Assembly (NCBI GenBank): GCA_027037705.1
Contig: JALVYZ010000341.1
Span: 1-23,582, forward strand
Source of the DNA: a bacterium
GTDB lineage: Bacteria; DYJV01; JALVYZ01
Length of the DNA stretch: 23,582 bases
Direction: 5' to 3'
In this document: piece after piece, positions 1 through 6,799 of the stretch
Numbering within the stretch: position 1 is the stretch's first letter
How the letters are laid out: each line of letters begins with the position of its first letter
Translations under genes and position numbers: made by a program
Notes under the pieces: model-generated
Seen by the model: only the letters and a program-made list of their open reading frames with translations
Databases searched by the model: none
Told to the model about the DNA's origin: nothing

Positions 1-476
1 GTTACTTTATGTTCATATTTTAAAGTTTCTTGTGAAGTATCATAAACTCCAAGAGTTAAAATTTTATATATTGTTTTTTTTATGCCAGTAGAAGTTTCCA
101 TTAATTGAACAAGAATAGGACGATATAGGAACAAAATTTCTAAGATTAAAACTATTCCATAAAGGGAATAAACAAAGCCAAAACCAGCCATTGCAGAAGT
201 TGGGTGTGGAGTAAGCATGATATTAAAAGCTCTATCTGGTCGTCCAAGATGATTTAATAAAGGAACTGTACAGAAAAACCAGAATGAAAGTGCAAATATT
301 AAAGAAAATCTTGCCACAGGTTGTAATGTTTTTATTCCAAAAACATGATATAATGAAGATACAATAAAAGCCCCAGCAATTAAGCCAGTAATATATGGAT
401 AAGTAACAATCATTAATGACCACCATACTCTATCATTAGGAAAAACATAACCTACTGTTTGTATAACTTCATGCAT
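1..476 (-). CDS. NrfD/PsrC-type membrane subunit, C-terminus beyond window
   Basis: Reading the minus strand from the ATG at 476 gives 158 codons with no stop up to the window edge, so the gene is partial at its 3' end. The protein has hydrophobic spans near residues 20-44, 54-76 and 96-118. It contains LGRPDRAFNIM at 77-87, a signature of the NrfD/PsrC/DsrP family of quinol-interacting membrane proteins. The start codon overlaps the stop of the upstream ferredoxin gene by one base (TAATG), so translation is probably coupled. Family members exchange electrons between menaquinone and a periplasmic iron-sulfur partner; with the ferredoxin and tetraheme cytochrome before it, this is likely the quinone-side subunit of a periplasm-facing respiratory complex. 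The terminal enzyme or partner is not visible, and assignment to Nrf, Dsr, Qrc or Psr types cannot be made. Confidence 0.85.
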   Translation of the reverse strand, partial: MHEVIQTVGYVFPNDRVWWSLMIVTYPYITGLIAGAFIVSSLYHVFGIKTLQPVARFSLIFALSFWFFCTVPLLNHLGRPDRAFNIMLTPHPTSAMAGFGFVYSLYGIVLILEILFLYRPILVQLMETSTGIKKTIYKILTLGVYDTSQETLKYEHKV

Positions 477-1237
477 TAGACCACCTCCTGCCTTAGATTT
501 TTGTATCTTAGTCTTGGATATGTCCCCATATCGGGTTTTAACATGAAAAGAGGTGCTCCACTTTTAACAATTTTGTAAACATCTGAATTTTTATCCTTTA
601 AATCGCCAAATTTCCTTGCTTTTGTTGGGCAGGCATTTACACATGCAGGAAGGAGTCCTCTTCTAACTCTATGATAACACCATGTACATTTATCAGCAGT
701 GTGAGTTTTAGGATTTAAAAATCTTGAGCCATAAGGGCAGGCTTGAATGCAATACATACAACCTACACATCTTTTATAATCAATTAAAACAAACCCGTCA
801 TCGGTTTTAAATGTTGCACCTGCAGGGCAAACCTGCACACATGCAGGTTCTTTACACATATTGCATAATTTAGGTACAAAAAATGAATCTCTAATTGGTT
901 TGTTCACTTTTCTTGGTTCGTTATAACCATCAACTGCTCCATTTGGAGAATCAATAAATACTTCTCCATCTTCTGTTATTATGTATCTTTCTACCCAGGT
1001 TCTATAGTATCCATCTGGGACATTGTATTCTCTTTTATCAGCTACACAACATGAACCACAGCCAATACATTTATTAATGTCTATTATAAATACATATTCA
1101 TGATTAGCTGGATTGTAATTTTTTTCTGTTTTTAACTGTTTTTTAATAAACGATGGCATGGGTATAACCATGTAAGCTGCTCCAACTGATGCTGCTTGTG
1201 ATAAAAATTTTAAAAATTCTCTTCTATCTATGCTCAT
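476..1237 (-). CDS. Tat-exported DmsB/NrfC-like [4Fe-4S] ferredoxin subunit
   Basis: A 253-residue protein that should carry electrons between the cytochrome and the NrfD-type subunit on the periplasmic face. The N-terminus has a twin-arginine signal (DRREFLKF, residues 4-11) followed by a short hydrophobic stretch. Sixteen cysteines fall in four groups: C57/C60/C63/C64, C125/C128/C133/C137, C157/C160/C163/C167 and C184/C187/C199/C203, the pattern of four [4Fe-4S] clusters in DmsB/NrfC/PsrB-type proteins. The first group is odd: the usual CxxCxxCxxxC here reads CIGCGSCCVAD, with Asp at position 67 where the fourth Cys is expected and an extra Cys at 64. The ATG overlaps the cytochrome stop by one base, and the stop overlaps the NrfD start. 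Assignment to the family is firm; the redox partner is inferred from context. Confidence 0.9.
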   Translation of the reverse strand: MSIDRREFLKFLSQAASVGAAYMVIPMPSFIKKQLKTEKNYNPANHEYVFIIDINKCIGCGSCCVADKREYNVPDGYYRTWVERYIITEDGEVFIDSPNGAVDGYNEPRKVNKPIRDSFFVPKLCNMCKEPACVQVCPAGATFKTDDGFVLIDYKRCVGCMYCIQACPYGSRFLNPKTHTADKCTWCYHRVRRGLLPACVNACPTKARKFGDLKDKNSDVYKIVKSGAPLFMLKPDMGTYPRLRYKNLRQEVV

Positions 1238-1779
1238 TAAAAACCCTCCTTTTCAAAAAATTTTTTAACATGTTTGATATTTTTTAGAGGAGCATGAACA
1301 ATATGACATTGGTCACATGTGTGCGAAAGACTCACTTTCATATTTTTTAAATGATCTGGATAGAGAATTGTTTTAACAACATTTCTAATTCTTCTTGCTG
1401 GGATAATTCCATTATGGCATCTTAAACATTGATTAATTAAGTCTTTTTTCTTTACTACAATTGCTTTTCCTATATATTTACCATTTTCATCTATATGAGA
1501 AGCAGCTGCACCATGACAAAATTCACAGGAAACAGATTTGTGGACACTGAATGACTGCATTTTTGATTCATTTGGATGGCATTTTATGCAAGAGGAGTTA
1601 GTAAAATGTTTTATTGGTCTTTTAAGTTCATCATCAATAGCTGAAAGTCTGTAAAATTTGTAAAATAAGCTCCCATGATTGCCAAAATCTTTTGGAGTAA
1701 AAATAAATTTTGCAATTCCACCAATAATTATTATAATTGCAAGTATTAAAATAACTCTAATTAAATATTTACTTTTCAC
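1237..1779 (-). CDS. Membrane-anchored tetraheme cytochrome c
   Basis: A 180-residue protein with an uncleaved-looking N-terminal membrane helix (about residues 6-27) followed by a periplasmic part with four c-type heme sites: CIKCH (64-68), CEFCH (85-89), CLRCH (118-122) and CDQCH (155-159). Extra histidines, such as H80, H95, H143, H153, H162 and H170, could serve as distal ligands. Size, anchor and heme number recall the NapC/NrfH or class III-like small cytochromes, but I do not recognise a specific family. Translation starts at a GTG, supported by an AAAAGGAGG Shine-Dalgarno five bases upstream. It is the first gene of a three-gene operon with the ferredoxin and NrfD proteins and lies just downstream of a fourfold 11-bp repeat that may control the operon. 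Likely role: electron transfer between the quinone module and a periplasmic acceptor or donor. Confidence 0.87.
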   Translation of the reverse strand: MKSKYLIRVILILAIIIIIGGIAKFIFTPKDFGNHGSLFYKFYRLSAIDDELKRPIKHFTNSSCIKCHPNESKMQSFSVHKSVSCEFCHGAAASHIDENGKYIGKAIVVKKKDLINQCLRCHNGIIPARRIRNVVKTILYPDHLKNMKVSLSHTCDQCHIVHAPLKNIKHVKKFFEKEGF

Positions 1780-1805
1780 TTTAACCTCCTTTTCAGGGTT
1801 AATTA

Positions 1806-1860
1806 CATATAACTAATTTAATGTAAAAAGTGTGTAAAAATTCTGTAAAATTTGTGTTAA
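1806..1860 (-). promoter_or_regulatory. Putative OmpR/PhoB-class operator and promoter: four 11-bp direct repeats
   Basis: On the minus strand, hexamers TTAACA, TTTACA, TTTACA, TTTACA occur at 1860-1855, 1849-1844, 1838-1833 and 1827-1822, each separated by exactly 5 bp, so the period is 11 bp throughout. About 9-10 bp after the last hexamer lies a -10-like TTATAT/TATATG (1812-1806). No -35 hexamer sits at the normal 17-bp distance. The layout matches the known architecture of PhoP-type boxes (TTWACA direct repeats with 5-bp gaps) where an OmpR-family response regulator replaces the -35 contact. Identity of the regulator is inference. Confidence 0.55.
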
Positions 1861-1873
1861 TTTTTAAAAGAAA

Positions 1874-4387
1874 TTATTTTTCTGGACCAAAAGGTTTGAA
1901 TGTTACAATTAATGCAGGTAGGAGAAATAGATCTGCTAAAAGAGCTATAATCATTGTAATTCCAGTTAATAGTCCAAAATAAATAGTTGGAATGAAATTA
2001 GAGAAAACAAGAATTGAAAATCCTACAGTAATAACAAGAGTTGTATAAAACATTGCAAAAGCAATTGTTTGACCACATTTAAACATTGTTTCTTTGTAAT
2101 TTCCAATTATTTTAAATTCTTGATGAAATCTGTGAATATAATGAATTGTATTATCAACAGCTATTCCCATACTAATTGCTGCAATTGTTATTGTCATCAT
2201 ATCTAAATGAATATTATTCCAGCCCATAAATCCTAAAATAAAAAATACTGGAAAAACATTTGGGAATATAGCTAATAAAGAAACTTTTAGAGATCTTAAT
2301 AACAAAAGGAACATCACAAAAAGAAGTATTGCGGTATAACCTAATGTTAAAATTTGTGATTTAAATAAACTTTGTAAAATCTGATTGTATAAAACAAGTA
2401 TCCCAGTTATATGAAACTGATCTTTTTCTATATGTAATTTCTTTACAAAATCATTTTTAATTCTTTTTAAAAGTTCATTTCTTCTTAAGTCTTTATCTGA
2501 GTCTTTGACTCTTGCAACTATATGTGCTTCGTTGTCTTTAATTGATACATAGGGTTTAATTATCATATCTTTAGCTTTTTTAGGCAATTCTTTGTATAGT
2601 AATGCTAACTCAAAATTATCTAATTCTCTACCGTTATTTAATTTTTCAGCTATTTGAATAAAAGTTGCAAGGGATAAAACTTTACCAATATGTGGAAGCT
2701 CAGATAAATAATTATGAACTTTTTTTATTAAATCTATTTTATCAACAGTAAACCAGTATTCAGGACCTGTTTTTTTTGTTTCTGTTGTCTCTTCCAATTC
2801 TTCAAGCATATCATCTTGAGAATTATCAATACTACTTTCCACTTCCATTTTATTATTTTTATTCTCTTTAAATTTTAAAATAACATCAAATGGAGTTGTC
2901 CCTCCTAAATTTCTATCAATGAATTTTAAACCCTGATAAATTTCTGTTGTATGTTTAAAATAATCAATAAAACTATTTTCAACTTGAAGTCGTGAAATTC
3001 CTATAAAACTTAAAATAATCACTATAACACTGATAATTATAATATATTTTTCTCTTGAGGCAATAATCTTTGGAACTTTTGTTAAAAAAGCAAAAAAAGA
3101 TTCTCTATTTTTCATTGGTGCTGATTTTTTTAATAACATAACTTGAGCTGGGAAAAATATAAAAGTTAATAATAATGAAATAATTAATCCTACAGACATC
3201 ATCCAGCCAAAAGTTCTTACAGGCTTTAAATTACATAGAAGCAATGATGAGAAACCAACTATGGTAGTAATAGTAGTATATAAACATGGTATAAATTTAT
3301 CCTGAATAGTGTTTTTGATTAATTTTCTGTGTGATATTTCTGGATGTATTGAATTAAATTCTTCATATCTAACAATTAAATGTATTGCTATTGCCATTGT
3401 TAATATAAGTTGTAGCGAGACAAAGTTTGATGAAATAACAGTTACTTCCCAATCAAACATTCCTAAAATCCCCATCATTACTGTAACAGCAAAAGCACAG
3501 CATAACATTGGAAGCACAATCCATCTAATTTTCCTGAATGAATAGATTAAAGTGATTAACATAAAAATAAAAACACCAATGCCAAAAACTTCTAAATCAT
3601 TTTTTATAAATAAAATTAAATCGTCAGCAATAATAGGGACACCACCAAGAATAATTTTGGCATTATTTTGATATTTTTTCACTATTTTTCTAATTTTTAG
3701 AATATCGTTATGACGCTGGTCATTAATCCTGTCTAACTCTTTCCTGATTTTTTTATTTAATTCTTTGTATCTCTTTTTTTCTGCAGGTGTTAATTTTGAA
3801 GAATGTTTTTTATCAATTAGTTTTTGTCTTTCTTCAATTAATCTATCATAATTTTTATTCTGTTTGAATATAACTTCAATTGCAGTAGCTTTTAAATCTG
3901 GACTAACAATTAAATTTTTATATAATGGGCTATTTTTAAATTCTTCTTTAGCTTGATTAATATCAATTCTTGGATCTTCAAGTGTAGGAATTTTTTTTGT
4001 AATATCAATTTTCATTTTATGTGCTGTTTCGATTAATGGGACATCAAGAATTGAAATTACACCATCAACATTTTTTATTTTTTTAACTTCATTTGATAAA
4101 TTTTTTATATTTGATAGGATATTTTTAGAAAATAGGTCATCTTTTATCGGCTTATATGTAATTACAATAAAATCTTTTGATTCATATTTTCTTGCAACAG
4201 CTCTGTAAAACTTTAATTCTTTACTATTTTCATTTAAAAGAGTTTCTGCAGATGCATCAATCCTGAAATCAGCTGCATGGAATGAAAAAAATGCGATCAT
4301 TGCAAGGAAAAGAACTATAGTAATAACAGGGTGGCCTAATATTAATTTGTCAAAAAGCTCTATACTTTTATTATAGTATTTTCTCAT
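1874..4387 (-). CDS. RND (MMPL/HpnN-like) lipid exporter
   Basis: An 837-residue inner-membrane protein with RND superfamily layout: one transmembrane helix (about 18-38), a large periplasmic loop, a block of helices from about 265 to 425, a helix near 447-465, a second large loop, and a final helix block. It resembles the two-half MMPL/HpnN group (sterol-sensing-like helices), not the three-component drug pumps. The first loop contains a highly charged, probably coiled-coil stretch at about 182-240, and the second loop a very acidic run near 512-535. Its ATG overlaps the end of mlaC by 4 bp, and mlaA precedes mlaC, so it very likely works with them in moving lipids between inner and outer membranes. 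Substrate (phospholipid, hopanoid or other) and direction are unknown. Confidence 0.85.
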   Translation of the reverse strand: MRKYYNKSIELFDKLILGHPVITIVLFLAMIAFFSFHAADFRIDASAETLLNENSKELKFYRAVARKYESKDFIVITYKPIKDDLFSKNILSNIKNLSNEVKKIKNVDGVISILDVPLIETAHKMKIDITKKIPTLEDPRIDINQAKEEFKNSPLYKNLIVSPDLKATAIEVIFKQNKNYDRLIEERQKLIDKKHSSKLTPAEKKRYKELNKKIRKELDRINDQRHNDILKIRKIVKKYQNNAKIILGGVPIIADDLILFIKNDLEVFGIGVFIFMLITLIYSFRKIRWIVLPMLCCAFAVTVMMGILGMFDWEVTVISSNFVSLQLILTMAIAIHLIVRYEEFNSIHPEISHRKLIKNTIQDKFIPCLYTTITTIVGFSSLLLCNLKPVRTFGWMMSVGLIISLLLTFIFFPAQVMLLKKSAPMKNRESFFAFLTKVPKIIASREKYIIIISVIVIILSFIGISRLQVENSFIDYFKHTTEIYQGLKFIDRNLGGTTPFDVILKFKENKNNKMEVESSIDNSQDDMLEELEETTETKKTGPEYWFTVDKIDLIKKVHNYLSELPHIGKVLSLATFIQIAEKLNNGRELDNFELALLYKELPKKAKDMIIKPYVSIKDNEAHIVARVKDSDKDLRRNELLKRIKNDFVKKLHIEKDQFHITGILVLYNQILQSLFKSQILTLGYTAILLFVMFLLLLRSLKVSLLAIFPNVFPVFFILGFMGWNNIHLDMMTITIAAISMGIAVDNTIHYIHRFHQEFKIIGNYKETMFKCGQTIAFAMFYTTLVITVGFSILVFSNFIPTIYFGLLTGITMIIALLADLFLLPALIVTFKPFGPEK

Positions 4388-4977
4388 TTAACTTTATCGC
4401 TATTACTTTCTAATTTTTTTAATAGATCGTCAATGGTCCCTTTTGATAATATTTGATTAAATTGTGATTTGTATGTTCTAATAATACTTACACCTTCAAT
4501 TTCTACATCATAAATTTTCCATCCTTTTTTAGATTTCCAGAACTTGAAAAGAGTTGAGTAATCTTTTCCTTCAGAGGTAAAAATAGCTGGAACAAAAATT
4601 ATTCTTTTTTTCTTCTGTATTGCAGGTTTAATTTTATAAGTAACTTCTTTTAAGGTTACTCTATCAAGATATACCATTCTTATTCTTTTTTTAAAAAGTT
4701 TTAAAAATTTTTCTTTTTGTTCAGGTGTCATTTTATTCCAGTATTTTCTACCTAAAGTAAGTCTTGCCATTATATTAAAATCAAAAAGAGGATTTACTAA
4801 TTCATAAATTCTATCTTTTTTTTCTTTTTCTGTAAGCTTTTTATCTTTTAAAATAGAGATTGCTTTTTGAGTTGTATTTTTTAAAAGATTTTCAACGAAA
4901 GATTTATCATCTGTTTGTGCATATAATGAAAAAGATAAAAAAAGAATCCAACAAATTAAAATTGTTATTTTTCTCAT
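4384..4977 (-). CDS. mlaC: MlaC-like periplasmic lipid-binding protein
   Basis: A 197-residue secreted protein with signal peptide (residues 1-20, cleavage likely after LYAQ). The mature part matches the MlaC/Ttg2D family: the segment NPLFDFNIMARLTLGRKYW followed by the helix TPEQKEKFLKLFKKRI, then beta strands ending in the typical W-x-I-Y-D-V-x-I-E-G-V-S motif. MlaC shuttles phospholipid across the periplasm. Here it sits between mlaA (3-bp gap) and an RND transporter gene (4-bp overlap) rather than next to mlaFEDB, and HpnM-type MlaC homologues are also known beside HpnN RND proteins. The family call is secure; the cargo is not. It has no strong Shine-Dalgarno of its own beyond weak A/G stretches, consistent with coupling to mlaA. 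Confidence 0.88.
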   Translation of the reverse strand: MRKITILICWILFLSFSLYAQTDDKSFVENLLKNTTQKAISILKDKKLTEKEKKDRIYELVNPLFDFNIMARLTLGRKYWNKMTPEQKEKFLKLFKKRIRMVYLDRVTLKEVTYKIKPAIQKKKRIIFVPAIFTSEGKDYSTLFKFWKSKKGWKIYDVEIEGVSIIRTYKSQFNQILSKGTIDDLLKKLESNSDKVK

Positions 4978-4980
4978 TTT

Positions 4981-5709
4981 TTACTCCTTAATTAATTTTA
5001 TCCTGTTTTGTTCATACATATCTCTAATGAATGAATAAAAATCAAGGGATTCTCTTCTAAATTTTTCGTATTCTCCTATATGTAAAGATGTATAGTTCAT
5101 TTTCTTAAATGTATATATAGCTCCTGCAATCCAGAGATTTGGTATATAACTTATTGGGTTTAAAAATAAATCTCCAACAAAGCCTATGGTGTCTCTGATA
5201 TTTGAAGGTCCAATAAATGGCCATTCAAGATGAATTGTATTATTCAAATGATAAAAACCTAATGTTTGTCCAAAGTCTTCATCATGAGGTTTTAAATGAA
5301 ATTTCCAATAAGCAACATCAGAGAAACCCACAACTCCAATGGTAGAATTTAAAATAAATCTTGCAGTTTCTATCCCAGCTCCTTTGAATTTAAATTGTAG
5401 AATATTATTGACAAATCTAATTGGAAAAAGTAAATTTTTAAAGAAATTATTAAACCAATGTCTTATTTTCTTGGGAAAAATTTTAGAGTATCCTTTTGCT
5501 GATGGTTCCAAAAACCATGTATAAACTTTGTCATTAAAAGCAAAAATACCTCTATTAAATGGCTGGAGAGGATCACAAACTATATATGATGTGTTTTGTT
5601 CAAATTGTTCTGAAATATCAGATGGGAAATTATCACTATCAGCAAATAAATTTAAATTAAACGATATTATTATAGTAATTATAAAAGGAATCACTTTAAA
5701 ATTTTTCAT
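4981..5709 (-). CDS. mlaA: MlaA/VacJ outer-membrane lipid protein, non-lipoprotein form
   Basis: A 242-residue protein of the MlaA (VacJ) family, which removes phospholipid from the outer leaflet of the outer membrane. Family motifs are visible: DPLQPFNRGIFAFND (residues 46-60), the amphipathic segment around FFKNLLFPIRFVNNILQ, and NSTIGVVGFSDVA. The N-terminus is a signal peptide (about 1-23) but has no lipobox cysteine, unlike the E. coli lipoprotein, so it is probably cleaved by signal peptidase I. A GGGAG Shine-Dalgarno precedes the ATG. It is the first gene of the mlaA-mlaC-RND operon. A few short overlapping frames on the plus strand here have no family content and are ignored. Confidence 0.9.
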   Translation of the reverse strand: MKNFKVIPFIITIIISFNLNLFADSDNFPSDISEQFEQNTSYIVCDPLQPFNRGIFAFNDKVYTWFLEPSAKGYSKIFPKKIRHWFNNFFKNLLFPIRFVNNILQFKFKGAGIETARFILNSTIGVVGFSDVAYWKFHLKPHDEDFGQTLGFYHLNNTIHLEWPFIGPSNIRDTIGFVGDLFLNPISYIPNLWIAGAIYTFKKMNYTSLHIGEYEKFRRESLDFYSFIRDMYEQNRIKLIKE

Positions 5710-5737
5710 TTTAAATCTCCCATTTAAACTTTAATTA

Positions 5738-5766
5738 AATTTAACAAAATGTGGTAAAAAAATCAA
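5738..5766 (-). promoter_or_regulatory. Possible sigma-70 promoter for mlaA operon
   Basis: Minus strand TTGATT (5766-5761), a 17-bp spacer and TAAATT (5743-5738), about 29 bp before the mlaA ATG. The -35 is good and the -10 only fair (4 of 6). Such matches are common in AT-rich DNA, so this is tentative. Confidence 0.35.
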
Positions 5767-5795
5767 AGCTTCTATTAAAAAGTGAAAATTTTATT

Positions 5796-6320
5796 TTAGA
5801 AACCAGCAAACATCCAATCGAATACATCTTCAGCTATTATAGAAGATAATTTTTTATAAATAATAGGCCTTAAATTTTCTATTATTCCAACATCTATATT
5901 AATATTTTTACCTTCAGATATCCCTGTCTTAAACTCTTTATATTCATAGAAATCTTTTGTTTTTAAAAGAACTCCATTTTTGTCAATCAGAGAAATTTCT
6001 ACAATCATTGAAGCTCTATATTCTAAACTTCTATCGGATGATAAGAAGGAAATTCCAGCATATTTAAAATTTTTAATTTTTCCTTTAATTAATAAATCAG
6101 CTTTTCCTAAGTCTGAAACTAATAGGGTGTCTTTTCTTTTTATAAATTGATTTTTTAAAGCCTCAGTAAAATAATCTTCAAGACGAGGTTCATCAGTATT
6201 ATTTTTTACATACTTTACATAAACTTTTACAGGCTTTTTCAACTTTGCTTGAGTATGTTTATATCCACAACCAACGACTAAAAATAATAAAGGTAATAAA
6301 ATAAATGAAAATTTTTTCAT
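5796..6320 (-). CDS. lptE: LptE-like LPS-assembly lipoprotein
   Basis: A 174-residue outer-membrane lipoprotein. The signal peptide ends in the lipobox LVVGC (residues 14-18), so Cys18 is the lipidated residue, directly followed by GYK as is common in LptE (SCGYxF/GCGYx). The mature domain has the alternating strand and helix pattern of LptE: a VYVKYVKNNTDEPRLEDYFTEAL segment, then a long region ending in a C-terminal helix. LptE plugs the LptD barrel and helps insert LPS in the outer membrane. The gene is divergent from the IscU-like gene (83-bp gap) and upstream of mlaA by 86 bp, so it may lead the envelope operon or stand alone. No clear Shine-Dalgarno precedes its ATG. Family sequence conservation is low, so the call rests on lipobox, size and pattern. 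Confidence 0.72.
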   Translation of the reverse strand: MKKFSFILLPLLFLVVGCGYKHTQAKLKKPVKVYVKYVKNNTDEPRLEDYFTEALKNQFIKRKDTLLVSDLGKADLLIKGKIKNFKYAGISFLSSDRSLEYRASMIVEISLIDKNGVLLKTKDFYEYKEFKTGISEGKNINIDVGIIENLRPIIYKKLSSIIAEDVFDWMFAGF

Positions 6321-6368
6321 GAAAATTAATTAGCATATTAATTATTAAAAATCAACATTATAAAATTT

Positions 6369-6397
6369 TTGACTTTTAATTAATTTTGAATTATAAA
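6369..6397 (+). promoter_or_regulatory. Sigma-70 promoter, predicted leaderless start
   Basis: TTGACT (6369-6374), a 17-bp spacer and TATAAA (6392-6397). The expected transcription start is around 6404, exactly the ATG of the IscU-like gene. No Shine-Dalgarno is present upstream of that ATG, which fits a leaderless transcript. Confidence 0.5.
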
Positions 6398-6403
6398 AAT
6401 TAC

Positions 6404-6799
6404 ATGAATGAAGAAAAGGTTTTAAAATATTTTATAGAAGCTAAAGATATAGGAAGAATTGAAAATCCTACATCTGTGGGGATTGGTGGGGATCCTGGTT
6501 GTTCTGATTATATAAAACTTTATTTAAAAATTGAAAATGATATAATAAAAGATGCAAAAGCAGAAGTATATGGCTGTCATATCGCAATAGCAGCCACAAG
6601 TGCTTTTATTCAATTAATTAAAAATAAACATTATAGAGATGCAATTAATATTAAACCTGATGATGTGTTAAATGAATTAGGTGGCTTACCAGAAGAAAAA
6701 ATTCATTGTACCAATTTAGGTCCAATGGCTCTTGAAAATGCTATTCAAGATTACATTTTAGAAATGCTATGTCAACAAGCAGAAAACGAAAATGATTAA
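6404..6799 (+). CDS. IscU/NifU N-domain-like Fe-S scaffold protein
   Basis: A 131-residue protein of the IscU/NifU-N family, on which [2Fe-2S] or [4Fe-4S] clusters are assembled before transfer. The three scaffold cysteines are present at C33 (GGDPGCSDY), C58 (VYGCHIAIAATSA) and C102 (KIHCTNLG), plus the conserved Asp35 and His101. The frame is open from a TTG at 6386, but I chose the ATG at 6404 because homologues begin about here (MxxEKVxxxF) and the -10 element overlaps the upstream TTG. There is no cysteine desulfurase gene beside it; it is followed by pgi with an 8-bp overlap. The motif reads CSD, where IscU has CGD. It could serve a specialised Fe-S target instead of general assembly. 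Confidence 0.82.
   Translation: MNEEKVLKYFIEAKDIGRIENPTSVGIGGDPGCSDYIKLYLKIENDIIKDAKAEVYGCHIAIAATSAFIQLIKNKHYRDAINIKPDDVLNELGGLPEEKIHCTNLGPMALENAIQDYILEMLCQQAENEND

Noticed and set aside
232-426. A short minus-strand open frame as a separate gene
   Set aside because: It lies inside the NrfD reading frame, which carries the LGRPDR family signature and is coupled to the gene before it.
6357-6362. Minus-strand TATAAT as the lptE promoter
   Set aside because: No acceptable -35 lies at 16-18 bp, and such hexamers are frequent in this AT-rich DNA.
6386-6403. TTG start extending the IscU-like protein by six residues
   Set aside because: The -10 element overlaps these codons, family members begin near the ATG at 6404, and there is no ribosome site for the TTG.
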